Shown piece after piece: positions 51,623 through 61,352 of a stretch of 64,000 nucleotides of DNA. The stretch covers positions 121,717 through 185,716 of the forward strand of contig LJDB01000064.1 in NCBI GenBank assembly GCA_001983455.1, written 5' to 3'. Positions within the stretch are counted from its first letter, which is position 1. The number at the start of each line of letters is the position of its first letter. Made by a program: the position numbers and the translations under genes. Source of the stretch: Candidatus Epulonipiscium fishelsonii. GTDB taxonomy: Bacteria; Bacillota; Clostridia; Lachnospirales; Cellulosilyticaceae. The notes under the pieces were generated by a model. The model saw only the letters and a program-made list of their open reading frames with translations, made no database searches and was not told the origin of the DNA.

Positions 51623-52525
51623 TTAGTCACATTTTTCTTTGTTATCTTTACTGGAAACTTCATCTCTAGTATCTTCATAAACTTCGTACTCCATCCAGAC
51701 ATTCTCCAAATTTTCTAAGTTTAATACGAGTTCATCTTTCTTTTTTAAACTCAATGCGACTATGATTGCATTAATAATACTTAAGGGAGCGACAAGAGAG
51801 TCAACAAAAGACACCATTTCGCTACGCCCCACCAGCACATAGTCTGCACATTGTCCAATTGGGGAAAGTTTACTATCTGTAATAGCTAATATCTTTGCAT
51901 TTCTGGCCTTCACAAATTCTATAGCTTTATATGCTCTTTTTGAATATCGAGGAAAGCTTATTGCTATTAAGATATCATCTTTAGTTATTCGATGCACCTC
52001 TTCAAATATTTCACTGATACTGTTAGTTGTTATAAGCTTAATATTACCAAACATAATATTAAGATAAAAATTTAAGAAAGTTGCTATTCCTGCACAACTT
52101 CTCACCCCAAGAATATAGATCGTTTTTGCATTTAAAATTTCTTCTATAACTTTACTAAATACTTGCTTATCAATTTCTTCCAAAGTATATCTTATTTTTT
52201 CTTCGTCAGCCTGCAAGACAGTTTTTAAGACATCGGTTTTATCAATTCTATTTGTAGTTACTTCTAAGCGTTGCATGGCAGTTAGCTTACTTTTAACTAG
52301 TTCTTCTAAAGCATCTTGAAATTGTGGGTATCCATCATAGCCTATCTCATTTGCAAATCTTACTACCGTAGATTCACTAACTCCTACTACAGCTCCTAGT
52401 TTTGCAGCTGTTAAAAATACTGCTTTGTCATAATGATTTAATATATAATTTGCAATTAATTTCTGACGTTTACTCAGTATTGGCAATTGCGTTTTTATTC
52501 TGATGATTAAGTCATTGGTATTCAT
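51623..52525 (-). CDS. RpiR/MurR family transcriptional regulator
   Basis: 300 residues, full length. The N-terminal helix-turn-helix has AAKLGAVVGVSESTVVRFAN and GYDGYPQFQDAL. The C-terminal SIS domain has IYILGVRSCAGIATFLNFYL and ISFPRYSKRAYKAIEFVK. Effectors of this family are usually phosphosugars. It is first in the transcript with cmk, ispH and cheR, but the M20/BCCT/PLP cluster upstream is a more sensible target (inference). GAGGGGGG precedes the ATG. Confidence 0.88.
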   Translation of the reverse strand: MNTNDLIIRIKTQLPILSKRQKLIANYILNHYDKAVFLTAAKLGAVVGVSESTVVRFANEIGYDGYPQFQDALEELVKSKLTAMQRLEVTTNRIDKTDVLKTVLQADEEKIRYTLEEIDKQVFSKVIEEILNAKTIYILGVRSCAGIATFLNFYLNIMFGNIKLITTNSISEIFEEVHRITKDDILIAISFPRYSKRAYKAIEFVKARNAKILAITDSKLSPIGQCADYVLVGRSEMVSFVDSLVAPLSIINAIIVALSLKKKDELVLNLENLENVWMEYEVYEDTRDEVSSKDNKEKCD

Positions 52526-52546
52526 TTTTAACCCCCCTCAATAATA

Positions 52547-52574
52547 ATTATACCTTAAATTATAATTTTTACAA
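52547..52574 (-). promoter_or_regulatory. Promoter of the RpiR-cmk-ispH-cheR transcript
   Basis: TTGTAA (52569-52574), 16 bases, consensus TATAAT (52547-52552) on the minus strand, 22 bp before the RpiR ATG. The remaining 52575-52841 holds short open frames only (for example a 36-codon stretch ending in YLESIHNN on the plus strand), which I cannot assign. Confidence 0.65.
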
Positions 52575-52841
52575 TCCACTTTATACTTTTTTATATATTT
52601 ATTATTAAATTTTTACAAAAAACAATTAATAACTTTTATAATTTTTATATAGCGAATATTATTTATTGTCGTATATAAGTATTTTGCTCCATTAGGAGCT
52701 GTAGTACTAAAACTAATTAGAAATTTCAAAAAGAAGAAATAGAGAAAGAAAGACTAGTTGGTAAAGGATTTTTATTAAATGATGAGAAATTATTGTATAA
52801 AAATTATTTGGAAAGTATACACAACAATTAATATGATACTA

Positions 52842-52884
52842 GTGATAAGGAGAAAAAACTACAGGTCTTTTCTCCTTATCACTA
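52842..52884. terminator. Long perfect hairpin terminator after the M20 gene
   Basis: AGTGATAAGGAGAAAA (52842-52857) pairs perfectly with TTTTCTCCTTATCACT (52869-52884), 16 bp. It is the strongest member of the purine/pyrimidine hairpin family, 12 bp after the minus-strand M20 stop. Confidence 0.75.
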
Positions 52885-52896
52885 TAAGTATATAAA

Positions 52897-54051
52897 TTAG
52901 AAACACATTGATTTTATAATTTCAAAATATCCTGTTGAGGCTTCTACTATATCAGTAATTTTCACTTGTTCATGAGGAGTATGAGCAAAATTTATACTTC
53001 CAGGGCCATAATACACAGTAGGAGTTCCATATGCTTGAATAAATCCACCTTCTCCCCAAAATGTTCCAACAGTTAAATTATTTTCCTTGCATAATGTTTT
53101 ATCTAGTGTATTTTTTATTTTAAGCAGAATTTCATTATCTCTTTCAACAACCATACTTGCCCAATCACCAATAACGTTTAGCTTATATGCAGTGTCTGGA
53201 TATTTACTTAAGATTTTATTTAAATCATTTATAAAAGTATTGATACTATCTCCATGGAAATATCTATGATCAAGTCTAACATTGCAAGTCGCTGGCACAA
53301 CATTGGGACTAGTGCCTCCATTTATCACTCCAATATTAAGTGTAGGCACCCCATATGTTTCATCTATTTTATTTTCGTAACTAGTAATAAGATTTGTTGT
53401 AAGTTCATTTATAAAATCACTAGCCATAACTATTGCATTGATACCTTTTTCAGGAGCACTAGCATGAGCTGTTTTTCCAATAAATTCTACATCTACCCAA
53501 GCATTACCTTTATGTGCAGTTATAATTTGTAATTCTGTAGGCTCTGCAATTAGAGCAAAATCACATGTTGGAATATACTTTTTAGATAAAATATTAATTA
53601 CCTGTTGAGAAGAAAATTCCTCATCCATTGTAAGAACTAAATATATATTTCCATGTTGATTTTCTAAATGGGAAGCTTTTATGAATGCACTAATCAAAGA
53701 GGCACAGCCACCTTTCATATCACATGCTCCACGCCCAAAAAGAATATCATCTTTAATTATTCCCTCAAATGGATTTTGAACTCCTTCTGGACTCACAACA
53801 TCCACATGTCCATCAAGCAACAGATTGAAATTTGAATTTTCTGTTAATAATTTTGCAATAAGAAATGGTCCATTTACTTCGTTTTCGTATATTTGAACAA
53901 TAGCATTATTGCTTGCGTTTATTCTTATTTCCTCTGCTATAAATTTTAAAGATGCAAGTTTGTCTATATCATTATCATATGTGTTAAAATTTATTAGAGC
54001 TTTTGCAAGCTCTATACTATAAACATCCATTTTAATTTTTAATCCTCTCAT
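52897..54051 (-). CDS. M20 family amidohydrolase/peptidase (ArgE/DapE-like)
   Basis: 384 residues (377 if the ATG at 54030 is used, which follows GAGGA at long spacing). The dizinc set is present: His and Asp in LLDGHVDVVSPEGVQ, Asp in GRGACDMKGGCASLI, Glu pair in LTMDEEFSSQQVI, Glu in AEPTELQIITAHKG, and the dimerisation GKTAHASAPEKGINA. It hydrolyses an N-acyl or peptide bond. It lies six bp after a BCCT transporter in a three-gene operon with a PLP C-S lyase-like enzyme, so the transported compound may be an N-acylated or amide-linked metabolite. Confidence 0.87.
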   Translation of the reverse strand: MRGLKIKMDVYSIELAKALINFNTYDNDIDKLASLKFIAEEIRINASNNAIVQIYENEVNGPFLIAKLLTENSNFNLLLDGHVDVVSPEGVQNPFEGIIKDDILFGRGACDMKGGCASLISAFIKASHLENQHGNIYLVLTMDEEFSSQQVINILSKKYIPTCDFALIAEPTELQIITAHKGNAWVDVEFIGKTAHASAPEKGINAIVMASDFINELTTNLITSYENKIDETYGVPTLNIGVINGGTSPNVVPATCNVRLDHRYFHGDSINTFINDLNKILSKYPDTAYKLNVIGDWASMVVERDNEILLKIKNTLDKTLCKENNLTVGTFWGEGGFIQAYGTPTVYYGPGSINFAHTPHEQVKITDIVEASTGYFEIIKSMCF

Positions 54052-54056
54052 TCATT

Positions 54057-55637
54057 TTAATTTTTCCATTTATATGCTTTATTTTCTTCAATATAATTAA
54101 GGATAGTTCCATCTTCTACGTCAGTTTTTAGTGCTTTTATAAAAGCCACAAACAAATAATACAATGCTATTAAGACTGGAAGTGATGAAACAGTAGTCAT
54201 AGATTGAATTGTACTAAGAACATTCAGTCCTTCTATACTATTTTCTAAAAATAGCACCCCAACAGGAAGAATTAAAAACATCATACACCAAAAAGTTTTG
54301 TACCAAGGATTTGGTTCTTCATCTGCCTTTAGTCCACTTGAAGTATACATACTCAGTGAAGTTCCATTTGCCGTTGCTGAAGTTGCAAGATTAAAAAATA
54401 TTAATATAGCAAATATAGTAATACATATTTTAGAAAATGGCATTGTTTGTAAAACTTGAAGTGTTACCCCATTATTACCAAGTTCGTTTATAACTCCAGA
54501 AAAATTGTAGCCTTCAAATAGTTCCTTTGCCATGCCATAATTTCCAAGTATGCCAAATGTTATCCAACAAGCAAGAGGAGCCCATATACAGTTTGCTATT
54601 GTGATTTCTTTAAAGGTGCGTCCATAAGATGTTCTTGCAATCCATGTCCCGCACAAAACTGCTAATGCAACATACCAAGCCCAATAAAATATAGTCCATC
54701 CTTGAATAAATCCAGTCTGTGCAACTGCATCTGTGTTAAAACTCATTCTAACAAATTCACGAATGTTTGTTCCTATTGCCATTACTATATTGTTTAATAT
54801 AAATGTAGTGTCTCCAACGATTAAAACAAATATAAAAAATCCTATTGATAACCATACATTAAAATCACTAATTCTTCCCATACCCTTGGCAATGCTTCCT
54901 GAAGTCGAAAGAGTAAAGAATATACAAAACACTATAATAACAGATATTTTTAGACCAAAAGAATTTTCAATACCTATAAGAGAACTCACTAGTTCTCCAA
55001 TAACAGGAGTTCCAATTCCGACAGTTGTCATAATGGCTATAAAGTAACACAATACCAGTAATATATCAATTATCCATTTCATTATTTTGTGACTAGTTTT
55101 TTCATCTTTTAATATATTTCCAACAAGTAGAGATACTCTAACTGAACCAATTTCCTTATTCCAATATAAATATCCTATAGCAATGCCTGGCATTAAATAA
55201 AACGCCCATGCAGATATTCCCCAGTGGAACATTCCATATGCAGAAGCATACTCATATGACTCTATAGAACCAGGCTCAATTCCAAATGGTGTTGTATTTA
55301 TGTAATACATCCATTCACACATTCCAAAAATCAATATTCCAGCTGCAAGTGCAGAACATAACATCATTGAAATCCAAGTAAATGTTTTGTAATGTGGCTG
55401 GGCATTTTTTCCACCCAATTTTATATCACCATATTTTGTAGTTAACATTATAAATGCTATAACCACCATGAATATTCCTATCAATAGATATAACCAAGCA
55501 AGATCAGTGGTTATAAATGAGTACAATACACCAATTGTGCTTACAACTTGAGCTGGCATAATTATTATTGGAATTATCATAGCAAACAATACTAAAAGTG
55601 TTAGTGCTACAAGTGGCACATTAATTTTTTTTAACAT
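54057..55637 (-). CDS. BCCT family transporter, second copy
   Basis: 526 residues, about twelve membrane segments. The BCCT Trp-rich signature is at about residues 318-350 (GWTIFYWAWYVALAVLCGTW, then IARTSYGRTFKEI). CEWMYYINTTPFGIEPGS and FHWGISAWAFYLMPGIAIGY match the family. It differs clearly from the 1070-2593 copy and probably has a different substrate. AAGGAGG lies eight bases before the ATG, 15 bp after the PLP gene. Confidence 0.9.
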   Translation of the reverse strand: MLKKINVPLVALTLLVLFAMIIPIIIMPAQVVSTIGVLYSFITTDLAWLYLLIGIFMVVIAFIMLTTKYGDIKLGGKNAQPHYKTFTWISMMLCSALAAGILIFGMCEWMYYINTTPFGIEPGSIESYEYASAYGMFHWGISAWAFYLMPGIAIGYLYWNKEIGSVRVSLLVGNILKDEKTSHKIMKWIIDILLVLCYFIAIMTTVGIGTPVIGELVSSLIGIENSFGLKISVIIVFCIFFTLSTSGSIAKGMGRISDFNVWLSIGFFIFVLIVGDTTFILNNIVMAIGTNIREFVRMSFNTDAVAQTGFIQGWTIFYWAWYVALAVLCGTWIARTSYGRTFKEITIANCIWAPLACWITFGILGNYGMAKELFEGYNFSGVINELGNNGVTLQVLQTMPFSKICITIFAILIFFNLATSATANGTSLSMYTSSGLKADEEPNPWYKTFWCMMFLILPVGVLFLENSIEGLNVLSTIQSMTTVSSLPVLIALYYLFVAFIKALKTDVEDGTILNYIEENKAYKWKN

Positions 55638-55652
55638 AGGGTACCTCCTTGA

Positions 55653-56831
55653 TTATAAACAATCTATAGCTTGTGTTAAATCATCAATTAAATCTTTTGC
55701 ATTTTCTATTCCACAAGAAATTCTTAATATTCCATTGTGAATTCCAACTTTCCTTCTTTCAGCATCTTCAACTCCATAGTGCGACGAAGAACAAGGATGT
55801 GAAACTGTAGTTTTATATCCACCAAGCGTATTCGCATATTTAATTAATTTAAAATTTTTTATTAAACTATTCATTACTTCATAGCTATCATCTATCTCAA
55901 ATGAAACTATTGCTCCAAAATTTCCTTCTGCAAGAATTCTTTTTGCCAAATCATGTTGAGGATGACTTAACAAACTTGGATGAAAGACTTTGGTAACTTT
56001 AGGATGTTCTGATAAAGCTTGTGCTATCTTTATAGCATTTTGGTTTTGTTTTTCTATTCTTAAATTAGCTGTTCTTATTCCTCTAAGAGTAAGCCAGGCA
56101 CTATTTGGATCAAGTATTGCTCCAAATAATACTAATAATTTCTCTGCCCTTTTAAACAAATCTTCATTTTTCATTGTAAGAGAACCTGCAGTGACATCAA
56201 AATGTCCATTTAGAGATTTTGTTAAGCTATTTATAACAATATCTACACCATATTCTAATGGACTTATTAAAAATGGAGTTGTAAATGTATTGTCAACAAT
56301 TACTCTTAAATTGTGTTCCTTTGCAAGTTTGACAATTTGTATGATATCTACAACACTAGTCAATGGATTTGAAATAATTTCGGTATATAATAGTTTTGTA
56401 TTTGGTTTAATTTTATTTCTAACTTCTTCCGTATTGTCGAAATCTATAAAATCTGACTCAATTCCATATTCGTTTAAAATTTCTTTTAGAAGTATAGTAG
56501 TTTCACCATATAGTTTTGAATTACAAATAGCATGATCACCTGATTTTAAAACAGTAAATAATGCAGTTGTAATTGCTCCCATACCCGAAGAAAAAATTAA
56601 ACTCCTATTCCCTTTTTCTAAAAAACTCATAACATCACCAAGTTGACTACGGTTTGGATTAGAAAGTCTGGAATATGTAAAGTCTTCATCATCATACTTT
56701 TGATAAAGTTCGTCTAGGTCTTTTAATACAAATGAACTTGTTTGATAAATGGCAGATGCCTCGGGATATATATCACCCTCAATTTTTTTATTTCCTATAT
56801 TTACTAGTTCTGTTTCTAAAGATTTACTCAC
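55653..56831 (-). CDS. Cys/Met metabolism PLP enzyme (methionine gamma-lyase / cystathionine lyase type)
   Basis: 392 residues of the Cys/Met metabolism family. FTYSRLSNPNRSQLGDVMSF corresponds to the family YxRxxNPT motif, the PLP site is NSLTKSLNGHFDVTAGS with the binding Lys, and SSGMGAITTALF precedes it. The C-terminal RISCGIENAKDLIDDL is typical. Reactions in the family are alpha,gamma or alpha,beta eliminations of S-amino acids. It is first in an operon with BCCT and M20 genes, suggesting import and cleavage of a sulfur-containing or similar amino compound (inference). Confidence 0.87.
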   Translation of the reverse strand: MSKSLETELVNIGNKKIEGDIYPEASAIYQTSSFVLKDLDELYQKYDDEDFTYSRLSNPNRSQLGDVMSFLEKGNRSLIFSSGMGAITTALFTVLKSGDHAICNSKLYGETTILLKEILNEYGIESDFIDFDNTEEVRNKIKPNTKLLYTEIISNPLTSVVDIIQIVKLAKEHNLRVIVDNTFTTPFLISPLEYGVDIVINSLTKSLNGHFDVTAGSLTMKNEDLFKRAEKLLVLFGAILDPNSAWLTLRGIRTANLRIEKQNQNAIKIAQALSEHPKVTKVFHPSLLSHPQHDLAKRILAEGNFGAIVSFEIDDSYEVMNSLIKNFKLIKYANTLGGYKTTVSHPCSSSHYGVEDAERRKVGIHNGILRISCGIENAKDLIDDLTQAIDCL

Positions 56832-56905
56832 GTCATTTTCTCCTTTTAAATTTATTTTGTTGGACTTATTATATGCTCTATTGCAACATTAAAGTACAAT
56901 ATAAC

Positions 56906-56933
56906 TAAGCCTACAATTTTAATCATAGGCTTA
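56906..56933. terminator. Hairpin between the ABC permease and PLP operons
   Basis: TAAGCCTA (56906-56913) pairs perfectly with TAGGCTTA (56926-56933), with T-poor flanks. It lies five bp after the permease stop at 56939 on the minus strand. Confidence 0.5.
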
Positions 56934-56938
56934 ATTTG

Positions 56939-58303
56939 TTATTCTGTTTTAATTGCACTTAAAGCTGAAATTTTCATTGCTCGACGTGCAGGAAAATATC
57001 CTGAAACCAGTCCAATTAGTGATGAAAACACAAGAACTGTCCCCGACAACCATATTGGGATAACAGATATCTTTTCACCGCCACTTGAAAACTGTGAAAT
57101 CAGTTCACCCGCAACAATTGGCCCAAAGTGATTTAATAGATACGAAATCAGGTACGAAACTACAAGACCAATACTTCCTCCAAGAAGTCCAATTAATAGT
57201 GCTTCAAAAAGAAACATTTTTTGAATGTCTATAATTCTAGCACCAATTACTTTCATTATCCCAATCTCACGAGTACGTTCATATATTGCCATAATCATAG
57301 TGTTAGTAATTCCAATAGCTGCTACAAAAAGTGAAATTGCACCAATGCCACCAAGCAACAACTGAACACTGTTAGACATGCCTTGTATATCTTCAAGATA
57401 TTCCATCTCACTATATGCTTCATAACCCATTTCTTTAATCATTTCCTGAATGTCAACAACATCATTTTCATCCGCAACTTTTACTTTAAAGGAGTTATAT
57501 TTACTTTCACCTTCATTTGTATTGTACTCATCGTAATTTTCATCACCCTGCAAATCACGAAGATATTTTTCTTTTTCAACTAATATCTCCTCATATATTC
57601 CTAAAGGAACAAATGCAGAATATGCAGTTTCATAATTTGTACCTGGCATAATGCCTATAACATTTAAATCCCAAGTATCAGGTAATTTTATTTTTTTTCC
57701 TTCATAGTCTTTGTCTATTGGGTCTCCTGTTTCCCAATCAAATTCTGCCACAATTATCTCAACCATGTCTTCTTCAAGTACAAATTCCAGTGGTGGAGGT
57801 GGATTACGCCAATCTATCTCTTGACCTTTCTTAACAAATTCACGTCTTAGCTGGTCTCCAATAAGAATAACATTTTTTTCATTTTCTGTCATAAGTCGGC
57901 CTGTCTCTGGTTCATATCCCATTGCCAACATTTCTTCATAAGACATACCAATAATTTCAGCTTCCCAACTTGTTCTATATTTACCAAACTCTAAATATCC
58001 ACGAGTTTTCCTTTCAGGAACAACAATTTCCACTCCTTCTATATCAGAAAAAAGCTTAATAGTCTCATCATCCAATTTAGGTGCATCTGGATTTCCATAA
58101 AAGTCCGCATATACTTCAATTATTGTAAGTTGGCTCATGCCCTCCATGCTTTCATCAAAATTTTCTTGCATTGCAATTCCCAAAGAAAGCATTAATATAA
58201 TTGAACTAGCACCAATTATAACTCCCAATACAGTTAAAAAAGTACGAAGTTTGCGCCGCCATAAACTTCTTATACTCATCATAATTAAATCAATAGTCTT
58301 CAT
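56939..58303 (-). CDS. MacB/FtsX-type ABC transporter permease
   Basis: About 454 residues from the ATG at 58303, six bases after GAGG, overlapping the preceding gene by 14 bases; in-frame codons farther upstream lie inside that gene. One membrane segment at the N-terminus (RKLRTFLTVLGVIIGASSI) is followed by a large extracytoplasmic domain (about 50-300). Three C-terminal segments follow, with the FtsX motif AAIGITNTMIMAIYERTREI and GYFPARRAMKISALSAI. MacB-type permeases work by mechanotransmission, not bulk transport. Operon with the ATPase at 61349 and the surface protein at 58290. Confidence 0.88.
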   Translation of the reverse strand: MKTIDLIMMSIRSLWRRKLRTFLTVLGVIIGASSIILMLSLGIAMQENFDESMEGMSQLTIIEVYADFYGNPDAPKLDDETIKLFSDIEGVEIVVPERKTRGYLEFGKYRTSWEAEIIGMSYEEMLAMGYEPETGRLMTENEKNVILIGDQLRREFVKKGQEIDWRNPPPPLEFVLEEDMVEIIVAEFDWETGDPIDKDYEGKKIKLPDTWDLNVIGIMPGTNYETAYSAFVPLGIYEEILVEKEKYLRDLQGDENYDEYNTNEGESKYNSFKVKVADENDVVDIQEMIKEMGYEAYSEMEYLEDIQGMSNSVQLLLGGIGAISLFVAAIGITNTMIMAIYERTREIGIMKVIGARIIDIQKMFLFEALLIGLLGGSIGLVVSYLISYLLNHFGPIVAGELISQFSSGGEKISVIPIWLSGTVLVFSSLIGLVSGYFPARRAMKISALSAIKTE

Positions 58304-61300
58304 CTTCATCCTCAATCTTACGGAAATGTCTTTTTGCATATAATTTAGTGATAAGTGCGGCAACGCCTATACCTAAGCTTGTGCCAAAAACTTTAGGCCA
58401 AATTGCGGGTTCTTCCAACGGTATTTCCTCTTCATAGGGCTCGTCATCAACAAATTCATAGTCAAAAGCATGTTCTATATAAGCTTCCATAGCTTCCATT
58501 TCAAAAGTTTGAGACATAGTATTTACTTTGCCAGTGACATCTTCATATTCAATGTTAATTTGTCCATGAAGGATACCTGGTTGTAGCGGAATAATTGTTG
58601 GTTCATAGTCTTCTACCATTCCCTGTTCCAATTTTCCGATTATCATTTTGTTATCAACTACTTCAAATCCTTCACCAGTTGTGCTGATAACAATATTACT
58701 GATATTTGTTTTACCTTTATTAAAAATTTGAGCTCTAAGCTCACTTTCCATTCCAACCTCCACAATTTCAGTTGTTACATCCGCAACTTCAAGCTTCGTT
58801 ACTTGTTCAACTGGAATACCAACAAATTCTGTTGCAGTTATTGTTGTTCCGTCCTTATCTTCATATTCCATCGAAATTGATAGCTCATATGTTTTTGGCA
58901 CTGCCGTTGGAATAGTGTACATTCGTATTGTTTTATTTACAGTCTCTTGAGTGTCCATTTCATCTATATAAAATGTATTGCTGCCACCAACAGGAGTAAA
59001 TACACTACCTGTATTATTTTCACCTTCTTCATTAATAGTTAAATTAGCCTTAAAGTTATATACGCCTAGTTCTTTATGTGTGTTTAAAAATCCAATATTT
59101 AGAGTAAACTCTTCACCAGCTTGCACAACAACAGGATCCGAATTATATTCCCCAATAATAACTTTTGGTTTTCCACCTTTTTCTTCTTCATCTTCCTCAT
59201 TTTCAACACTTATTGTTGCATATTGACTATAATTTATTTCTTTATCATTTAAAGAATATTCTACATTCATTTCTATAGGATATATATTTGTGCTTAACTT
59301 ATCCGTTGCCGAAAATTTTACTGAATAATTTTGAGGCTCCGCTTCTTTAAGCTCATTTATCATAAATAGGTTTTTAGTCTTAGGAATAATTCCTTCTATC
59401 CCGTTTACAGTAATTTTTACATTTTTTGCCCCGTCTGGAGCTGTAACTCTAAAACCGACATCAAAAATTTCCCCAACTTTTATAGGTTTTGTTGGCTCAA
59501 TTATATTATCTATTGTAATTTCTTCTTTTTCAGTTTCACCTTCATTTTCAATACTTATTGTTGCGTATTGACTATAATTTATTTCTTCATTGTTTAGAGT
59601 ATATTCTAAATTAATTTCTACAAGGTACATACCAGTCACTACAGTATCTGTTGCCAAAAATTTTACTATGTAATCCTGTGGTTCATTCTCTTTAAATTCA
59701 TTTACCATAAATAAGTTTTTAGTCTTAGGTACAATTCCTTCTGCTCCATTTACAGTAATCTTTACATTCTCAGCTCCGTCAGGGGCTGTAACGCTAAAGC
59801 CAATATCAAAATTTTCTCCCACATTTATTGTTTCAGTTGGTTCAACTATATTATCTATTGTAATTTCTTCTTTAATTTTTTCCTCTTCATTTTCAACATG
59901 TATCGTCGCAAATTGACTATAATTTATTTCTTCATCATTTAAAACATAATCTATATTAATTTCTATAGGATGCACGCCAGTCACCACATCATTAGTTGCC
60001 AAAAATGTTACTATGTAATCTTGTAATTCTTCTTCCTTAAATTCATTGACTATAAACAGGTTTTTGCTCTTAGGGATAATTCCCTCTGCTCCATCCACGG
60101 TAATCTTTACATTTTTAGCTCCATCAGGAGCTGTAACACTAAAACCAATATCAAAATCTTCTTCCACTTTAATAGAAGTTAATGGCTCAACTATATTATT
60201 AATTATTAACTCTTCTTTAAAATTTTTATCATCATCTTTTTCTATAATTGTGCTTAGGTAAATGTATTGAGTGTCTTCATAAGCTTCATTTAAATCGTCT
60301 ATAAAGGTAGCTTTAAGTTGCAAAGGTATAGTCTCTATTCTATCTTCCATTTCTTCTTGCAAAGGATTATGTACAACTTGCATTTTTACTGGGATTGATA
60401 CTATTTCCCCTGGAGGTATACTTTCCACATATCTTACATTACTACCATCTAAAACAAAAATTTTATCATTTTGCATAAGCTCAAGCTTTAAATTTTCGGC
60501 AACTACTTCGCCCACATTTTTCAGATTTATTTTAACTTCATGTGGTTGATCTGCAATAAATCCTTCTGCATTTTCAGATGTTATTTCTAGTGTTGGAGGT
60601 ATGTATGTGCTGTCTACTTTAAGCCAGATTTCATGCATTCCGCCGTCAAGTTCTAAATTTATTTTATGTTTGCCTTGCATTACGTCTTTACCAATTTCTA
60701 TTGTTGCTAAAAATTCTTTTTTTTCATTGGGGTCCATTTCGGGAATAGTAATTTCATCAGTAATAATATTAATTCCTTTTGACTCATCTTCATCTGCTAA
60801 AGTTAACTTCATTTCGGAGCTATTAGTATAGTCATCTCCATTTTGAATTGTAAATCCAATTTGCTGACGTTCTCCTGTTAAAACTGTAATAGTGGGGGCT
60901 ATAATTTCGGTAGATACGCCTGCTTCATCAGCTTCATTAACCTCTAAATTAACATTAGTCGAAAATATACTCTGCCTTTCAGCATTGCTATAAAACCCAA
61001 TAGTAGCACTAGAACCATAGCCGGTGTATTCACCTGCTATCATAAATTCTATTAAGTCATCACCTCTATACAAAGCAGTACAATCTTCCTTCTCAATATC
61101 CAAGGCATCATAACTATGGTCATACATCATATCGGGATCATTAACATAGATTTCTAATTCTAATTCATCTAGGGAAACTATTTGGCCAAGTGATAAGTTA
61201 TCTCCAAAATTGCTAGAGTCAGTTTGGATTAATATTTCTAAGTCACTTCCTCTTGAGAGCGGACTATTATAGTCTGTATAAACATTAGTTTCAACCATTG

Positions 61301-61352
61301 CCATAACACTACTTGAGAGTAAAAATGTAATGACAAATGTAAATTTTTTCAA
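58290..61352 (-). CDS. Large membrane-anchored surface protein with three Ig-like repeats
   Basis: 1020 residues. A signal peptide (MKKFTFVITFLLSSSVMA) precedes a long extracellular beta-rich region of Ig/CARDB-like modules. Three repeats of 115 residues begin at about 380, 495 and 610, each with FDIGFSVTAPDGAKNVKITV-like and EINYSQYATISVENE-like segments. A C-terminal membrane helix (near VFGTSLGIGVAALITKLY) ends in an acidic tail EDEDEDY. Its gene overlaps both the ATPase (four bases) and the permease, so the three make one system, with this protein as the likely outside partner of the MacB-like transporter. Confidence 0.8.
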   Translation of the reverse strand: MKKFTFVITFLLSSSVMAMVETNVYTDYNSPLSRGSDLEILIQTDSSNFGDNLSLGQIVSLDELELEIYVNDPDMMYDHSYDALDIEKEDCTALYRGDDLIEFMIAGEYTGYGSSATIGFYSNAERQSIFSTNVNLEVNEADEAGVSTEIIAPTITVLTGERQQIGFTIQNGDDYTNSSEMKLTLADEDESKGINIITDEITIPEMDPNEKKEFLATIEIGKDVMQGKHKINLELDGGMHEIWLKVDSTYIPPTLEITSENAEGFIADQPHEVKINLKNVGEVVAENLKLELMQNDKIFVLDGSNVRYVESIPPGEIVSIPVKMQVVHNPLQEEMEDRIETIPLQLKATFIDDLNEAYEDTQYIYLSTIIEKDDDKNFKEELIINNIVEPLTSIKVEEDFDIGFSVTAPDGAKNVKITVDGAEGIIPKSKNLFIVNEFKEEELQDYIVTFLATNDVVTGVHPIEINIDYVLNDEEINYSQFATIHVENEEEKIKEEITIDNIVEPTETINVGENFDIGFSVTAPDGAENVKITVNGAEGIVPKTKNLFMVNEFKENEPQDYIVKFLATDTVVTGMYLVEINLEYTLNNEEINYSQYATISIENEGETEKEEITIDNIIEPTKPIKVGEIFDVGFRVTAPDGAKNVKITVNGIEGIIPKTKNLFMINELKEAEPQNYSVKFSATDKLSTNIYPIEMNVEYSLNDKEINYSQYATISVENEEDEEEKGGKPKVIIGEYNSDPVVVQAGEEFTLNIGFLNTHKELGVYNFKANLTINEEGENNTGSVFTPVGGSNTFYIDEMDTQETVNKTIRMYTIPTAVPKTYELSISMEYEDKDGTTITATEFVGIPVEQVTKLEVADVTTEIVEVGMESELRAQIFNKGKTNISNIVISTTGEGFEVVDNKMIIGKLEQGMVEDYEPTIIPLQPGILHGQINIEYEDVTGKVNTMSQTFEMEAMEAYIEHAFDYEFVDDEPYEEEIPLEEPAIWPKVFGTSLGIGVAALITKLYAKRHFRKIEDEDEDY
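59190..60215 (-). repeat. Three 345-bp coding repeats in the surface protein
   Basis: Near-identical units start on the minus strand at 60215, 59870 and 59525, each opening with EEITIDNI-like codons (EELIINNI in the first) and spaced exactly 345 bp. The first is the most diverged. Confidence 0.8.

Noticed and set aside
52660..52830. Short gene fragment encoding YFAPLGAVV or a separate frame with ERLVGKGFLLNDEKLLYKN
   Set aside because: No start codon with ribosome site and no family recognised; noted only as unassigned intergenic frames.
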